This document shows, piece by piece, positions 17,485 through 25,594 of a stretch of 64,000 nucleotides of DNA (positions are counted from its first letter, which is position 1; each line of letters opens with the position of its first letter). The stretch spans positions 5,206,001-5,270,000 of the forward strand of contig NZ_SHKL01000001.1 of NCBI RefSeq assembly GCF_004217185.1, read 5' to 3'. Origin of the DNA: Pseudonocardia sediminis. Lineage in GTDB: Bacteria; Actinomycetota; Actinomycetes; Mycobacteriales; Pseudonocardiaceae. The position numbers were made by a program, and so were the translations under genes. The notes under the pieces are model-generated. The model saw only the letters and a program-made list of their open reading frames with translations, was not told the DNA's origin and did not search any database.

Positions 17485-17739
17485 ATGAGCCGTCCCATGG
17501 ACAACGTCCAGACCGCCAAGCCGACCCTGGCCTACGGCGCCATCGCCGCCGGCGTCCTCGGCATCATCGCCGGCATCTTCATCCCGCTCGCGGGATGGAT
17601 CCTGGGCGCGGTCGGACTCGTGCTGGGCTTCCTGAGCTTCCGCCGGCCGGCCACCGCCAAGCTGGGCCAGATCGCGATGGCGATCGGGTTCGTGGCGATC
17701 CTGGTCGGGGTGTACTTCTTCACCAGCGCGATCGCCTGA
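17485..17739 (+). CDS. small two-TM membrane protein (DUF4190-like)
   Basis: 84 residues, ATG 17485 with GGAGGATC upstream. Two long hydrophobic helices, YGAIAAGVLGIIAGIFIPLAGWILGAVGLVLGF and GQIAMAIGFVAILVGVYFF, are separated by a short basic loop (FRRPATAKLG). The pattern matches the small DUF4190-type proteins of actinobacteria, whose function is not known. It is followed by a strong bidirectional terminator. Confidence 0.75.
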   Translation: MSRPMDNVQTAKPTLAYGAIAAGVLGIIAGIFIPLAGWILGAVGLVLGFLSFRRPATAKLGQIAMAIGFVAILVGVYFFTSAIA

Positions 17740-17794
17740 CGACCGCCGGCCCGCACGACGGGCCGATGCGCCACCCGCCGGACCCCGGCGCAGT

Positions 17795-17830
17795 GACGGC
17801 CGGTGACGGGACCTCCCGTCACCGGCCGTC
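17795..17830. terminator. bidirectional intrinsic-type terminator hairpin
   Basis: A perfect 17-bp inverted repeat (17795-17811 with 17814-17830) with a minimal loop sits between two convergent genes, the small membrane protein and the alpha/beta hydrolase. No U-tract follows, as is usual in high-GC actinobacteria. Confidence 0.8.
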
Positions 17831-17853
17831 GTCGTTCCCGGGGCGGCGCCGGC

Positions 17854-18597
17854 TCAGGCCGCGGCGATCCCGGCCAGCACGTCGGCCAGCTCACCCGGAC
17901 GGGTGATCATCGGGAAGTGCCCGCCCGCGAGCTCGACGAGCTCGGCGCCGATCGTCGCCGCGTCCTTGCGCCCCGCCTCCGGCGACGCGACACGGTCCCC
18001 GCTGCACACCACCGACACGGTCCGGACCGCCGGCCACGCCGCCAGCGGCGTCGTCTCCTTGCCCACCGTCCACGCCTGCGGGCGCATGTCGGCGACGGCC
18101 GCAGCCACCGCGGCGTCCGAGCTCTCCGCCGCGACGCCCCGGTAGAGCCCCTCCGGTGCGTCCTCGACCGGGAAGTAGGTGGTCCCGTCCTCGCCCCGGC
18201 GCACCCCGGCGTCGTAGCCGGGCACCATCAGCTCCTCGGTGCGCATCCGCCCGATGAACGACGTCCCGGGCACCGGCGTCATCGCGGCCAGCAGCACCAG
18301 CGCCGCGACCCGCCCCGTGCCCAGCCGCTCGGCCACCACCGGGACGGTCAGCCCGCCCAGGGAGTGCCCGACCAGGACGACCGGACCGGGGTCCGGGTCA
18401 TCCCGCCCGGCCGCGTCCTGGTCGATCGCGTCCAGCACGGCATCGGCGTAGGCCTGTGCCCCCTGACCCGAGACGTCGGAGGGCAGGTCCGGTGCGATCG
18501 CGGCGAACCCGCGGGCCCCGAGCTCGTCGACGACGGCGGACCAGCACGCACCCCGGTGCCACGCGCCGTGCACCAGGACGAACCGCGGCGCGGTCAT
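17854..18597 (-). CDS. alpha/beta hydrolase (esterase-like)
   Basis: 247 residues. RFVLVHGAWHRGACW carries the oxyanion HG motif, VVLVGHSLGGLTVPVVAERLG is the nucleophile elbow with the catalytic Ser, and the last part has AGGHFPMITRPGELADVL with the catalytic His. The overall pattern is that of the plant-type esterase/MhpC-like group (salicylate/methyl-ester hydrolases). ATG 18597 overlaps the stop of the upstream gene as ATGA, so the two are translationally coupled. Substrate unknown. Confidence 0.88.
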   Translation of the reverse strand: MTAPRFVLVHGAWHRGACWSAVVDELGARGFAAIAPDLPSDVSGQGAQAYADAVLDAIDQDAAGRDDPDPGPVVLVGHSLGGLTVPVVAERLGTGRVAALVLLAAMTPVPGTSFIGRMRTEELMVPGYDAGVRRGEDGTTYFPVEDAPEGLYRGVAAESSDAAVAAAVADMRPQAWTVGKETTPLAAWPAVRTVSVVCSGDRVASPEAGRKDAATIGAELVELAGGHFPMITRPGELADVLAGIAAA

Positions 18598-18998
18598 CCG
18601 GCGTCCGGGCGCCCGGTGGCATCGCCGCCCGCGGCGCCGCCCGCACCGCCGCCCGCGGCCCCGCCCGCACTGCCGCCCGCGCCGTCGCCGTGCGCCTCCC
18701 CACGCAGGGCCGACTCCACCCGCTCGACCTTCGACGTCAGCTGACCGTCGTGACCGGGGCGGATGTCGGCCTTGAGCACGAGGCTCACCCGCGGCGCGCT
18801 CGCCTGCACCGCCTCCACGGCGCGCTTGACGACGTCCATCCCCTCGTCCCAGGTCTGCGACTCGATGGTGGTGAACATCGACGTGGTCTCGTTGGGCAGG
18901 CCGGACTCCCGGACGACCCGCACGGCCTCCGCGACGGCCGCGCTGACACTGTCCGAGGAGCCGCCGCCGGACGGGGCGATACTGAACGCGAAGAGCAT
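18594..18998 (-). CDS. thiamine-binding-type protein (DUF77/MTH1187-YkoF superfamily)
   Basis: 134 residues. MLFAFSIAPSGGGSSDSVSAAVAEAVRVVRESGLP followed by TSMFTTIESQTWDEGMDVVKRAVEAV and RVSLVLKADIRPGHDGQLTSKVERVES is the ferredoxin-like fold of the thiamine-binding DUF77 family. The C-terminal ~30 residues are a Gly/Ala run (GGSAGGAAGGGAGGAAGG) that looks like a disordered tail. Overlaps the hydrolase start by 4 bp. Family proteins bind thiamine or HMP; whether the hydrolase acts in the same pathway cannot be seen. Confidence 0.8.
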   Translation of the reverse strand: MLFAFSIAPSGGGSSDSVSAAVAEAVRVVRESGLPNETTSMFTTIESQTWDEGMDVVKRAVEAVQASAPRVSLVLKADIRPGHDGQLTSKVERVESALRGEAHGDGAGGSAGGAAGGGAGGAAGGDATGRPDAG

Positions 18999-19102
18999 GG
19001 GCCCAGCCTGCCACGCCGCGGGGCCCGATCCGGCCCGACGAACGGTCCTCGATCCACTTCGCCGGACCGGACGGACCGGGCGCTTTGCTAGCGTTCGGGG
19101 AT

Positions 19103-19606
19103 ATGACGCACCACGGGTCGCTGCCGTTCGACCCGATCCAGCGCGCCGCGGACCTCTGGGACGAACGGATCGGACCGTCGGCGAGCATGGCCGCGGTCAC
19201 CAGCGTCATGCGCGTGCAGCAGATCCTGCTCTCCGCGGTGGACGGCGCCCTGCGCCCGCACGGCCTGACGTTCGCCCGCTACGAGGCGATGGTGCTGCTC
19301 GACTTCGCGCGCCGCGGCAGCCTGCCGATGCGGGTGATGGGTGAACGCCTGCAGCTGCACCCGACCAGCGTCACCAACATCGTCGACCGGCTGCAGGGCG
19401 ACGGACTGGTCCGCCGGGTGCCGCACCCGACCGACCGGCGGGCCACGCTGGTCGAGCTGACCGACGACGGCAGGACCCGCCTGGCGGAGGCCACGACGGC
19501 GGTGACCGGGATCGACTTCGGCCTGGCCGGGCTCTCCGGCGAGCAGCGCGACGAGCTGACCGGACTCCTGCGCGCGGTGCGCCGCGCCGCGGGCGACTTC
19601 GACTGA
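19103..19606 (+). CDS. MarR-family transcriptional regulator
   Basis: 167 residues. Long N-terminal helix (FDPIQRAADLWDERIG), then MRVQQILLSAVDGALRPHGLTFARYEAMVLLDF, PMRVMGERLQLHPTSVTNIVDRLQGDGLVRRVPHPTDRRATLVELTDDGRTRL: a complete MarR winged helix with the D-x-R-R wing. ATG 19103; TAGCGT at 19089-19094 is 8 nt upstream, so the mRNA is probably leaderless. It resembles regulators found beside meaB/mutase genes in actinobacteria, though here it lies next to the thiamine-binding protein, divergently. Target unknown. Confidence 0.87.
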   Translation: MTHHGSLPFDPIQRAADLWDERIGPSASMAAVTSVMRVQQILLSAVDGALRPHGLTFARYEAMVLLDFARRGSLPMRVMGERLQLHPTSVTNIVDRLQGDGLVRRVPHPTDRRATLVELTDDGRTRLAEATTAVTGIDFGLAGLSGEQRDELTGLLRAVRRAAGDFD

Positions 19607-19624
19607 CCGTCGCCGTCGGCGCCC

Positions 19625-19861
19625 TCATCGGCGCCACCGCCCGGGCCGCCGGGTGCGGCCGAGACGCCGGCGTGACCCCTCCGTCTCGTCGCCGTGCGGG
19701 GCGCCCGGGCCGGGCCATCCCCGCATCGTCGCGCCCGCCCCCGGACCCCGGCCGCGCGGTCGAGGCCGTCCGCCCAGCATCCCGCGGACCGTGCACCACC
19801 CGGCCGTTCCCCCGGCCGCGCCGGCGACCAGCGCGCACACCACGTACGACGTCACGTCCAT
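19625..19861 (-). CDS. possible small single-TM protein
   Basis: 78 residues from ATG 19861, which has GGGGAGGA 4 nt upstream, a convincing ribosome site. MDVTSYVVCALVAGAAGGTAGWCTVRGML gives one membrane helix, and the rest is Arg/Gly/Pro-rich and featureless. It shares an upstream palindromic region with the divergent XRE regulator. No homologue recognised; it may be spurious because high-GC DNA is open in many frames. Confidence 0.4.
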   Translation of the reverse strand: MDVTSYVVCALVAGAAGGTAGWCTVRGMLGGRPRPRGRGPGAGATMRGWPGPGAPHGDETEGSRRRLGRTRRPGRWRR

Positions 19862-19880
19862 GCCGTCCTCCCCGAACACC

Positions 19881-19911
19881 GTTGACGACCTGTTGCGTCA
19901 ACAGCGTTGAC
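19881..19911. promoter_or_regulatory. overlapping palindromes and promoter of the XRE regulator
   Basis: Three GTTGAC/GTCAAC half-sites at 19881, 19897 and 19906 make several perfect inverted repeats: GTTGACG..CGTCAAC (8-bp spacer), CTGTTG-CGT-CAACAG and GTCAAC-AGC-GTTGAC. The last half-site is also a consensus -35 (TTGACA, 19907-19912) followed after 17 bp by CAGAAT (19930-19935), 8 nt before GTG 19944. Binding here would block the promoter. Confidence 0.65.
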
Positions 19912-19943
19912 AGTAGGCGGCACCACCGACAGAATTCCGCGTC

Positions 19944-21230
19944 GTGACGACCACGAGCCACGGAACCGGAGCTGTCGCGGCCCCGCCACCGGGGCGTGTC
20001 CCCGACGGACGGGCGCCCGGCGGGCGGGCGCCCGGCGGGCGGGCGACCGGCGGGCGGGCGACCGACGGACGGGCGCTGCTGCGGGCCGCCCGGCGGGACC
20101 GCGGCTGGTCACAGGCCGACGCCGCGCGCGAGCTCTCCGCCCTGGCCGAGCGCACGGGGGTCACCGTCGCCGGACCGGCGAGCCTGAAGACGCAGCTGTC
20201 CCGCTGGGAGAACGGGCACGCGACCCCCGAGCCCGAGTACCGCGCACTGCTCGGGACCCTCTACGACAGCGCTCCGGCCGGCCTCGGGCTCGCCGCGGAG
20301 GGGCAGGTCCCGGCGGGGCAGCCCGGGTCGCTGATCGGAGCGCTCGCCGAGGCCGAGGCACTCGACGACACGGCGCTCGGCCTGCTCCGTGAACAGGTCG
20401 CGGCCACCGCCCGGCTCGACCACCGGCTGGGCCCCGCCGGTGCCGCGGACGTGCTCGCCGCCCAGGTCGAGCGGCTGGTCACGCTGGCCGACCACGTCCT
20501 GTCCGAGACCCTCCGGCGGGATCTCTGCGCGCTGCTGGCCGAGGCCGCGCTGCTGGCCGGGGACCTGGAACGCGACCGCGCGCGGCCCGTCCCGTCCTGG
20601 TCCCGCTACGGGACGGCGAGGGCGGCCGCGCTGGAGGCCGGACGGCCCGACCTCGCCGCGCGGGCGCGGGCGGGGCGAGCCGGCCTCCTGCTCGACATGG
20701 GCGAACCGGACCGCGCCCGGACGCTCGTCGGCGACGCCGACGACGCGTGGTCGGCCGTCGTCCGCTCCGCGGCCGACGCGGGCGGCTCGGGCGACGTGGA
20801 CGGCGCGGGCGACGCCGTCGCCGGCAGCACGGTCGCCGGGGGCGAGCCGGCGGGCGAGGGGACGGACGGCCCGGGGCGCACGAGGATCGACGCGGTCCGC
20901 CCCGGCTTCACCGTGGAGGTCGACGCGATCCGGCACCGCAGGAATCTCGCGCGAGCCTCCTCGGGCGACGAGGGCGCATGCACCGCGCTGGAACGTGCCG
21001 CGGGAGACGATGCGCGACCGGTCCGCGAGCGGGCGGAGGCGTCCGCCGTACTGGCGCTGGCCCTGCGCCGGGCCGGGCGCGCGGACGACGCCGTCACCCA
21101 CGCCCGTCGTGCCGACCTGCTGGCTCTGCGGATCGGCGCACCACGGATCGCCGCGCTGGTCGCGGAGATGCTCGGCCCCGGAACTCAGACGTCGACGGCG
21201 CCGGCGCGGAGCTCGTCGGCCGCGCGGTAG
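19944..21230 (+). CDS. XRE-type helix-turn-helix regulator
   Basis: 428 residues. Residues ~13-42 are a short tandem repeat of GGRAP/GGRAT units (a 15-bp DNA repeat). Then comes a Cro/C1-like HTH: RALLRAARRDRGWSQADAARELSALAER followed by LKTQLSRWENGHATPEPEYRALLGTLY. The remainder is Ala-rich helical, TPR-like (TARAAALEAGRPDLAARARAGRAG..., RAEASAVLALALRRAGRADDAVTHARRADLLALRIG). This layout is that of the large Streptomyces/Pseudonocardia regulators with an N-terminal HTH and helical repeats. GTG 19944 appears leaderless. Its last 46 bp overlap the convergent meaB gene. Target unknown, though the palindromes upstream suggest autoregulation. Confidence 0.8.
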   Translation: MTTTSHGTGAVAAPPPGRVPDGRAPGGRAPGGRATGGRATDGRALLRAARRDRGWSQADAARELSALAERTGVTVAGPASLKTQLSRWENGHATPEPEYRALLGTLYDSAPAGLGLAAEGQVPAGQPGSLIGALAEAEALDDTALGLLREQVAATARLDHRLGPAGAADVLAAQVERLVTLADHVLSETLRRDLCALLAEAALLAGDLERDRARPVPSWSRYGTARAAALEAGRPDLAARARAGRAGLLLDMGEPDRARTLVGDADDAWSAVVRSAADAGGSGDVDGAGDAVAGSTVAGGEPAGEGTDGPGRTRIDAVRPGFTVEVDAIRHRRNLARASSGDEGACTALERAAGDDARPVRERAEASAVLALALRRAGRADDAVTHARRADLLALRIGAPRIAALVAEMLGPGTQTSTAPARSSSAAR

Positions 21231-22171
21231 GGGTCGATTTCCCCGGCCAGCACCCGGTCGGCCAGAGAGGGCAGCGCCGACCCGCCCCGCAGGCCCTCCA
21301 TCCGGAGACGGACCTGCTCCAGGCTGATCGCCTCGATCTCGCTCTGCGCGCGCCGTCGCCGGCGTTCACGCAGTGCACCGGAGCTCTCGCTCCAGGCCCG
21401 GTGCTCGGTGACCGCGTCGGCGAGGGCGTCGATCCCCTCGGTGCGGGACGCGACCATGGACAGCACCCGCGGCGTCCACGGTTCGGTCCCGGTCCCGTGG
21501 TCGGCCGCCTCGGCGCCCTCCCGCAGGTGCAGCATGTTCTTGAGCTCGCGCACGGTCTGCCGGGCACCGTCGCGGTCGGCCTTGTTCACGGCGAACACGT
21601 CGCCGATCTCCAGGATCCCGGCCTTGGCCGCCTGCACGCCGTCGCCCATCCCGGGTGCGAGCAGCACGACGGTGGTGTCGGCGAGGCGCGCGACGTCGAC
21701 CTCGGACTGTCCGACCCCGACCGTCTCGACCAGCACGACGTCGCAGCCGGCCGCGTCGAGCACCCGCAGGGCCTGCGGTGTGGCCCAGGCCAGACCGCCC
21801 AGGTGCCCGCGGGTGGCCATCGAGCGGATGAACACGCCGTCGTCGGTCGCGTGCTCGCCCATCCGGACCCGGTCACCGAGCAGCGCCCCGCCACTGAACG
21901 GCGACGACGGGTCCACCGCCAGCACTCCGACCCGCAGGTCACGGGCCCGGAGCTCGGTGACCAGCGCCGAGGTCGTCGTCGACTTGCCGACGCCCGGCGC
22001 CCCGGTCAGCCCGACGATCTGGGCGTTCCCGGCGTGCGGGGCCAGCGCCGCCGCCACCTCGCGCAGCTGCGGGCTGGCGTTCTCCACCAGCGAGATCAGC
22101 TTCGCGACCGCGCGCTGCTGCCCCTCACGCGCCCGCGCGACCAGTTCCAGCGGGTCCTGGGCGGCGGGCAC
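21185..22171 (-). CDS. meaB: MeaB, G-protein chaperone of adenosylcobalamin mutases
   Basis: 328 residues. GTPase that gates cofactor loading and protects methylmalonyl/ethylmalonyl-CoA mutase. Walker A GLTGAPGVGKSTTTSALV, then VLAVDPSSPFSGGALLGDRVRM, the MeaB signature FIRSMATRGHLGG, VETVGVGQSEVDVARLAD (Walker B/switch) and the NKAD guanine-specificity motif. GTG 22171 is preceded by AGGAG. It lies 37 bp downstream of the thiolase gene on the same strand and is probably co-transcribed. Its likely client is the MeaA-type mutase encoded 19 kb away. The 3' end overlaps the convergent XRE regulator by 46 bp. Confidence 0.95.
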   Translation of the reverse strand: MPAAQDPLELVARAREGQQRAVAKLISLVENASPQLREVAAALAPHAGNAQIVGLTGAPGVGKSTTTSALVTELRARDLRVGVLAVDPSSPFSGGALLGDRVRMGEHATDDGVFIRSMATRGHLGGLAWATPQALRVLDAAGCDVVLVETVGVGQSEVDVARLADTTVVLLAPGMGDGVQAAKAGILEIGDVFAVNKADRDGARQTVRELKNMLHLREGAEAADHGTGTEPWTPRVLSMVASRTEGIDALADAVTEHRAWSESSGALRERRRRRAQSEIEAISLEQVRLRMEGLRGGSALPSLADRVLAGEIDPYRAADELRAGAVDV

Positions 22172-22208
22172 GTGAGGGTCTCCTGCGGGTTCGGTGGAAC
22201 GGGGACGA

Positions 22209-23396
22209 TCAGGACTTCGGCACGCGCACGATCAGCGCGTCGCCCTGACCACCGCCGCCGCACAGCGCGGCCGCACCGACGCCGCCGCCCTGGCGGCGCA
22301 GGCTCAGTGCCAGGTGCAGGGCGATCCGGGCGCCGGACATGCCGATCGGGTGGCCCAGCGCGATCGCGCCGCCGTTGATGTTGACCTTCTCCTCGTCGAT
22401 CCCCAGCTTGCGGGTGGAGACGACGCCGACCGCGGCGAACGCCTCGTTGATCTCGACCAGGTCGAGGTCCGAGGGCGAGATGCCCTCCTTCTCGCACGCC
22501 TTGACGATCGCGTTCGCCGGCTGCTCCTGCAGGCTGGCGTCCGGACCGGCGACGACGCCGTGCGCGCCGATCTCGGCGATCCAGCTCAGGCCCAGCTCCT
22601 CGGCCTTGGCCTTGCTCATCACGACCACCGCGGCGGCACCGTCGGAGATCTGCGACGCGGAGCCGGCGGTGATCGTGCCGTCCGCGGCGAAGGCCGGCTT
22701 GAGCTTGCCGAGGCCCTCGGCGGTGGTGTCGCCGCGGATGCCCTCGTCGGTGGAGAAGGTGATCGGGTCGCCCTTGCGCTGCGGGATCTCGACCGCGGCG
22801 ATCTCCTCGTCGAACACGCCGTTCTCGGCGGCCTTGGCGGCGCGCTGGTGCGAGCGGGCGGAGAACTCGTCCTGGTCGGCGCGCGTGATGTCGTAGCGCG
22901 CGTTGTGCTTCTCGGTCGAGGCACCCATCGCGACCTGGTCGAACGCGCAGAACAGGCCGTCGTACTGCATGTGGTCGACGAGCGTCGCGTCGCCGAACTT
23001 GGTGCCCTCGCGGGACTTGCCGAGCATGTGCGGGGCCTGGGTCATCGACTCCTGGCCACCGGCGACGACGATCTCGAACTCACCGGCGCGGATGAGCTGG
23101 TCGGCCAGGGCGATGGCGTCGAGGCCGGACAGGCAGACCTTGTTGATGGTCAGGGCCGGGACGTCCATCGGGATGCCGCCGGCGACCGCGGCCTGACGGG
23201 CCGGGATCTGGCCGGCGCCGGCCGTGAGGACCTGCCCCATGATCGTGTACTCGACCTGCTCGGGGGCGACCCCGGCGCGCTCGAGCGCGGCCTTGATGGC
23301 GACCCCTCCGAGCTGGGCACCCGAGAAGCCCTTCAGCGAGCCGAGCAGCCGGCCCATCGGGGTACGGGCCCCGGCGACGATCACGGTTCCGGACAC
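22209..23396 (-). CDS. acetyl-CoA C-acetyltransferase (thiolase)
   Basis: Condenses two acetyl-CoA to acetoacetyl-CoA, or thiolyses it: the entry step of the ethylmalonyl-CoA pathway and PHB synthesis, and the last step of beta-oxidation. 395 residues, normal length. Nucleophilic Cys88 in NKVCLSGLDAIAL; VEINEAFAAV; GGAIALGHPIGMSGAR with the His; and CGGGGQGDAL with the second Cys. GTG 23396 is preceded by GGAGG at 5 nt, preferred over the upstream in-frame ATG at 23414. First gene of a probable thiolase-meaB operon and divergent from the epimerase gene; a shared palindrome lies between them. Confidence 0.95.
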   Translation of the reverse strand: MSGTVIVAGARTPMGRLLGSLKGFSGAQLGGVAIKAALERAGVAPEQVEYTIMGQVLTAGAGQIPARQAAVAGGIPMDVPALTINKVCLSGLDAIALADQLIRAGEFEIVVAGGQESMTQAPHMLGKSREGTKFGDATLVDHMQYDGLFCAFDQVAMGASTEKHNARYDITRADQDEFSARSHQRAAKAAENGVFDEEIAAVEIPQRKGDPITFSTDEGIRGDTTAEGLGKLKPAFAADGTITAGSASQISDGAAAVVVMSKAKAEELGLSWIAEIGAHGVVAGPDASLQEQPANAIVKACEKEGISPSDLDLVEINEAFAAVGVVSTRKLGIDEEKVNINGGAIALGHPIGMSGARIALHLALSLRRQGGGVGAAALCGGGGQGDALIVRVPKS

Positions 23397-23501
23397 GGCG
23401 TCCTCCAGCAGCATCGATGGCGAAGAATGTGGCGACACGATACCCGTCACCGTCGGTACCGAGACGGGCCGAAGGGATGGGGTGAGCAGCCGCACACTGA
23501 G

Positions 23502-23515
23502 CTACCCACGAGTAG
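23502..23515. promoter_or_regulatory. palindromic operator, copy 1 of 3 (thiolase/epimerase promoter)
   Basis: CTACCCACGAGTAG lies in the 139-bp divergent region between the thiolase and epimerase genes, just upstream of the epimerase -10 (TACATT, 23522-23527). Near-identical 14-mers lie upstream of the 3-hydroxyacyl-CoA dehydrogenase (29107) and the MeaA mutase (43165). Confidence 0.65.
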
Positions 23516-23535
23516 GCAAGCTACATTCTGGCCCC

Positions 23536-23994
23536 ATGGCACCCTCTGACGACGCACTCAAGCCCCTGGTCGTAGCCGTGGACCACGTCGGGATCGCGGT
23601 CCCCGACCTGGACGAGGCGATCCGCTTCTACGCCGACACCTTCGGCCTGGTCTCCACGCACGAGGAGGTCAACGAGGAGCAGGGCGTCCGTGAGGCGATG
23701 CTGGCCGCCCCGGGCGACGCCACCGGCGCGACGATGGTCCAGCTGCTCGCGCCGCTGAACGAGAGCTCCACGATCGCGAAGTTCATCGACCGCAACGGCC
23801 CCGGCATCCAGCAGGTCGCCTACCGGGTGACCGACGTCGCCGCCGCGGGTGACGCGCTGCGCGCGAAGGGCCTGCGGATGCTCTACGACGCCCCGCGGCG
23901 CGGCACGTCCGACTCGAAGGTCAACTTCGTGCACCCCAAGGACGCCGGCGGCGTGCTGGTGGAGCTGGTGGAACCGGCCTCCGCCGGGCACTGA
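23536..23994 (+). CDS. mce: methylmalonyl-CoA/ethylmalonyl-CoA epimerase
   Basis: 152 residues. VOC-fold metalloenzyme that interconverts the 2R and 2S forms of methylmalonyl-CoA (also ethylmalonyl-CoA). VVAVDHVGIAVPDLDEAIRFYADTFGL has the first metal His, PGIQQVAYRVTDVAAAGDALRAKGLRML carries GIQQVAY (Gln where many epimerases have His, IHHIA; actinobacterial members vary here), and VNFVHPKDAGGVLVELVEP has the metal His and Glu. ATG 23536 is the only good start; TACATT lies 8 nt upstream, so it is probably leaderless. It links the Ccr and mutase steps encoded nearby. Confidence 0.93.
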   Translation: MAPSDDALKPLVVAVDHVGIAVPDLDEAIRFYADTFGLVSTHEEVNEEQGVREAMLAAPGDATGATMVQLLAPLNESSTIAKFIDRNGPGIQQVAYRVTDVAAAGDALRAKGLRMLYDAPRRGTSDSKVNFVHPKDAGGVLVELVEPASAGH

Positions 23995-24126
23995 GCAGCG
24001 GGCCCGCGGGTCCGCTCGTCCGGCACCGCGTCGTCGCAGGTACCTGGCCTCCCGGAGAGGGCCGGGACCCCGTGGCACCCGTCACGATGAAACCCTGCGC
24101 CGGCGCGGTTACCCTCATCCCGCCAG

Positions 24127-24158
24127 TACCATACTGCGCAGTAACTTTGGTATACCAA
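24127..24158. promoter_or_regulatory. two adjacent 12-bp palindromes upstream of ccr
   Basis: TACTGCGCAGTA (24132-24143) and TTGGTATACCAA (24147-24158) are both perfect, with centres 15 bp apart, 60-85 bp upstream of the ccr start. TACCA at 24127-24131 and TGGTA at 24148-24152 form an additional outer inverted repeat. This AT-richer patch in very GC-rich DNA is probably the ccr promoter/operator. Confidence 0.65.
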
Positions 24159-24216
24159 GCACTTGCTCCGTTCAGACAACGCAGAGCACCGCCGACCACG
24201 CCAACGGAGGCCAGCC

Positions 24217-25548
24217 GTGCATGACATCCGAGACGCCATCCTCGCCCAGGAGTTCGACGCCGTCGGATCCCTCGAGGTCCCCGACCACTACAACGGGGTC
24301 ACGGTGCGCGCCGAGGACGCCGAGATGTTCGACGGCCTGGCCACGCGGGACAAGGACCCCCGCAAGAGCCTGCGCCTGGAGGAGGTCGCCACCCCCGAGC
24401 TCGGCCCGGGCGAGGCGCTGGTCGCGGTGATGGCGAGCGCCATCAACTACAACACCGTCTGGACCTCCATCTTCGAGCCGGTCTCGACGTTCAGCTTCCT
24501 GCGCCGCTACGGCAAGCTCTCCCCGCTGGCCAAGCGCCACGACCTGCCCTACCACGTGGTGGGCTCCGACCTGGCCGGCGTCGTCGTGCGCACCGGCCCG
24601 GGCGTCAACACCTGGAAGCCCGGCGACCGGGTCGTCGCGCACTGCCTCTCGGTCGAGCTGGAGAGCCCGGACGGGCACGGCGACACGATGATGGACCCGG
24701 AGCAGCGCATCTGGGGCTTCGAGACGAACTTCGGCGGGCTCGCCGAGCTCGCGCTGGTCAAGTCCAACCAGCTCATGCCCAAGCCCGAGCACCTGAGCTG
24801 GGAGGAGGCCGCCGCCCCCGGGCTGGTGAACTCCACCGCCTACCGGCAGCTCGTGTCCAAGAACGGCGCGGACATGAAGCAGGGCGACACCGTCCTGATC
24901 TGGGGCGCGTCCGGCGGTCTGGGCTCCTACGCGACCCAGTTCGCCCTCAACGGCGGCGCGACGCCGATCTGCGTCGTGTCCTCGCCGGAGAAGGCCAAGA
25001 TCTGCCACGACATGGGGGCCGAGCTGGTCATCGACCGCAACGCCGAGGGCTACAAGTTCTGGTCCGACCCGCAGACCCAGGACCCCAAGGAATGGAAGCG
25101 TCTCGGCGCGAAGATCCGCGAGCTGACCGGCGGCGACGACCCGGACATCGTGTTCGAGCACCCGGGCCGCGAGACGTTCGGCGCGAGCGTCTACGTCACC
25201 CGCAAGGGCGGCCAGATCGTCACGTGCGCCTCGACGTCGGGCTACATGCACGAGTTCGACAACCGCTACCTGTGGATGAACCTCAAGCGGATCGTCGGCT
25301 CGCACTTCGCGAACTACCGCGAGGCCTGGGAGGCCAACCGGCTGATCGCCAAGGGCATGGTCCACCCGACCCTGTCGCGCGTGTACCCGCTGGCCGAGAC
25401 CGGCCAGGCGGCCAACGACGTGCACCAGAACCTGCACCAGGGCAAGGTCGGCGTGCTGGCCCTGTCCCCGGAGGAGGGCCTGGGCGTCACGAACCCGGAG
25501 CTGCGCGAGCAGCACCTGGACGCGATCAACCGTTTCCGCGGGGTCTGA
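24217..25548 (+). CDS. ccr: crotonyl-CoA carboxylase/reductase
   Basis: NADPH-dependent reductive carboxylation of crotonyl-CoA to ethylmalonyl-CoA, the key step of the ethylmalonyl-CoA pathway and source of ethylmalonyl units for polyketides. 443 residues, matching the family (about 445). MDR fold: NYNTVWTSIFEPVSTFSFLRRYGK and DLPYHVVGSDLAGVVVRTGPGVN are Ccr-specific; WGFETNFGGLAELALVKSNQLMPKP; nucleotide site IWGASGGLGSYATQFALNGGA; FEHPGRETFGASVYVTRKGG and SHFANYREAWEANRLI at the CO2/CoA end. GTG 24217 has GGAGG 6 nt upstream. Preceded by two strong palindromes and followed by a perfect terminator hairpin, so it is monocistronic. Confidence 0.97.
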   Translation: MHDIRDAILAQEFDAVGSLEVPDHYNGVTVRAEDAEMFDGLATRDKDPRKSLRLEEVATPELGPGEALVAVMASAINYNTVWTSIFEPVSTFSFLRRYGKLSPLAKRHDLPYHVVGSDLAGVVVRTGPGVNTWKPGDRVVAHCLSVELESPDGHGDTMMDPEQRIWGFETNFGGLAELALVKSNQLMPKPEHLSWEEAAAPGLVNSTAYRQLVSKNGADMKQGDTVLIWGASGGLGSYATQFALNGGATPICVVSSPEKAKICHDMGAELVIDRNAEGYKFWSDPQTQDPKEWKRLGAKIRELTGGDDPDIVFEHPGRETFGASVYVTRKGGQIVTCASTSGYMHEFDNRYLWMNLKRIVGSHFANYREAWEANRLIAKGMVHPTLSRVYPLAETGQAANDVHQNLHQGKVGVLALSPEEGLGVTNPELREQHLDAINRFRGV

Positions 25549-25594
25549 CCGCCTGCGCTGACGCGGGGTCCGACCGCCTCCGCACCCGCTCACC

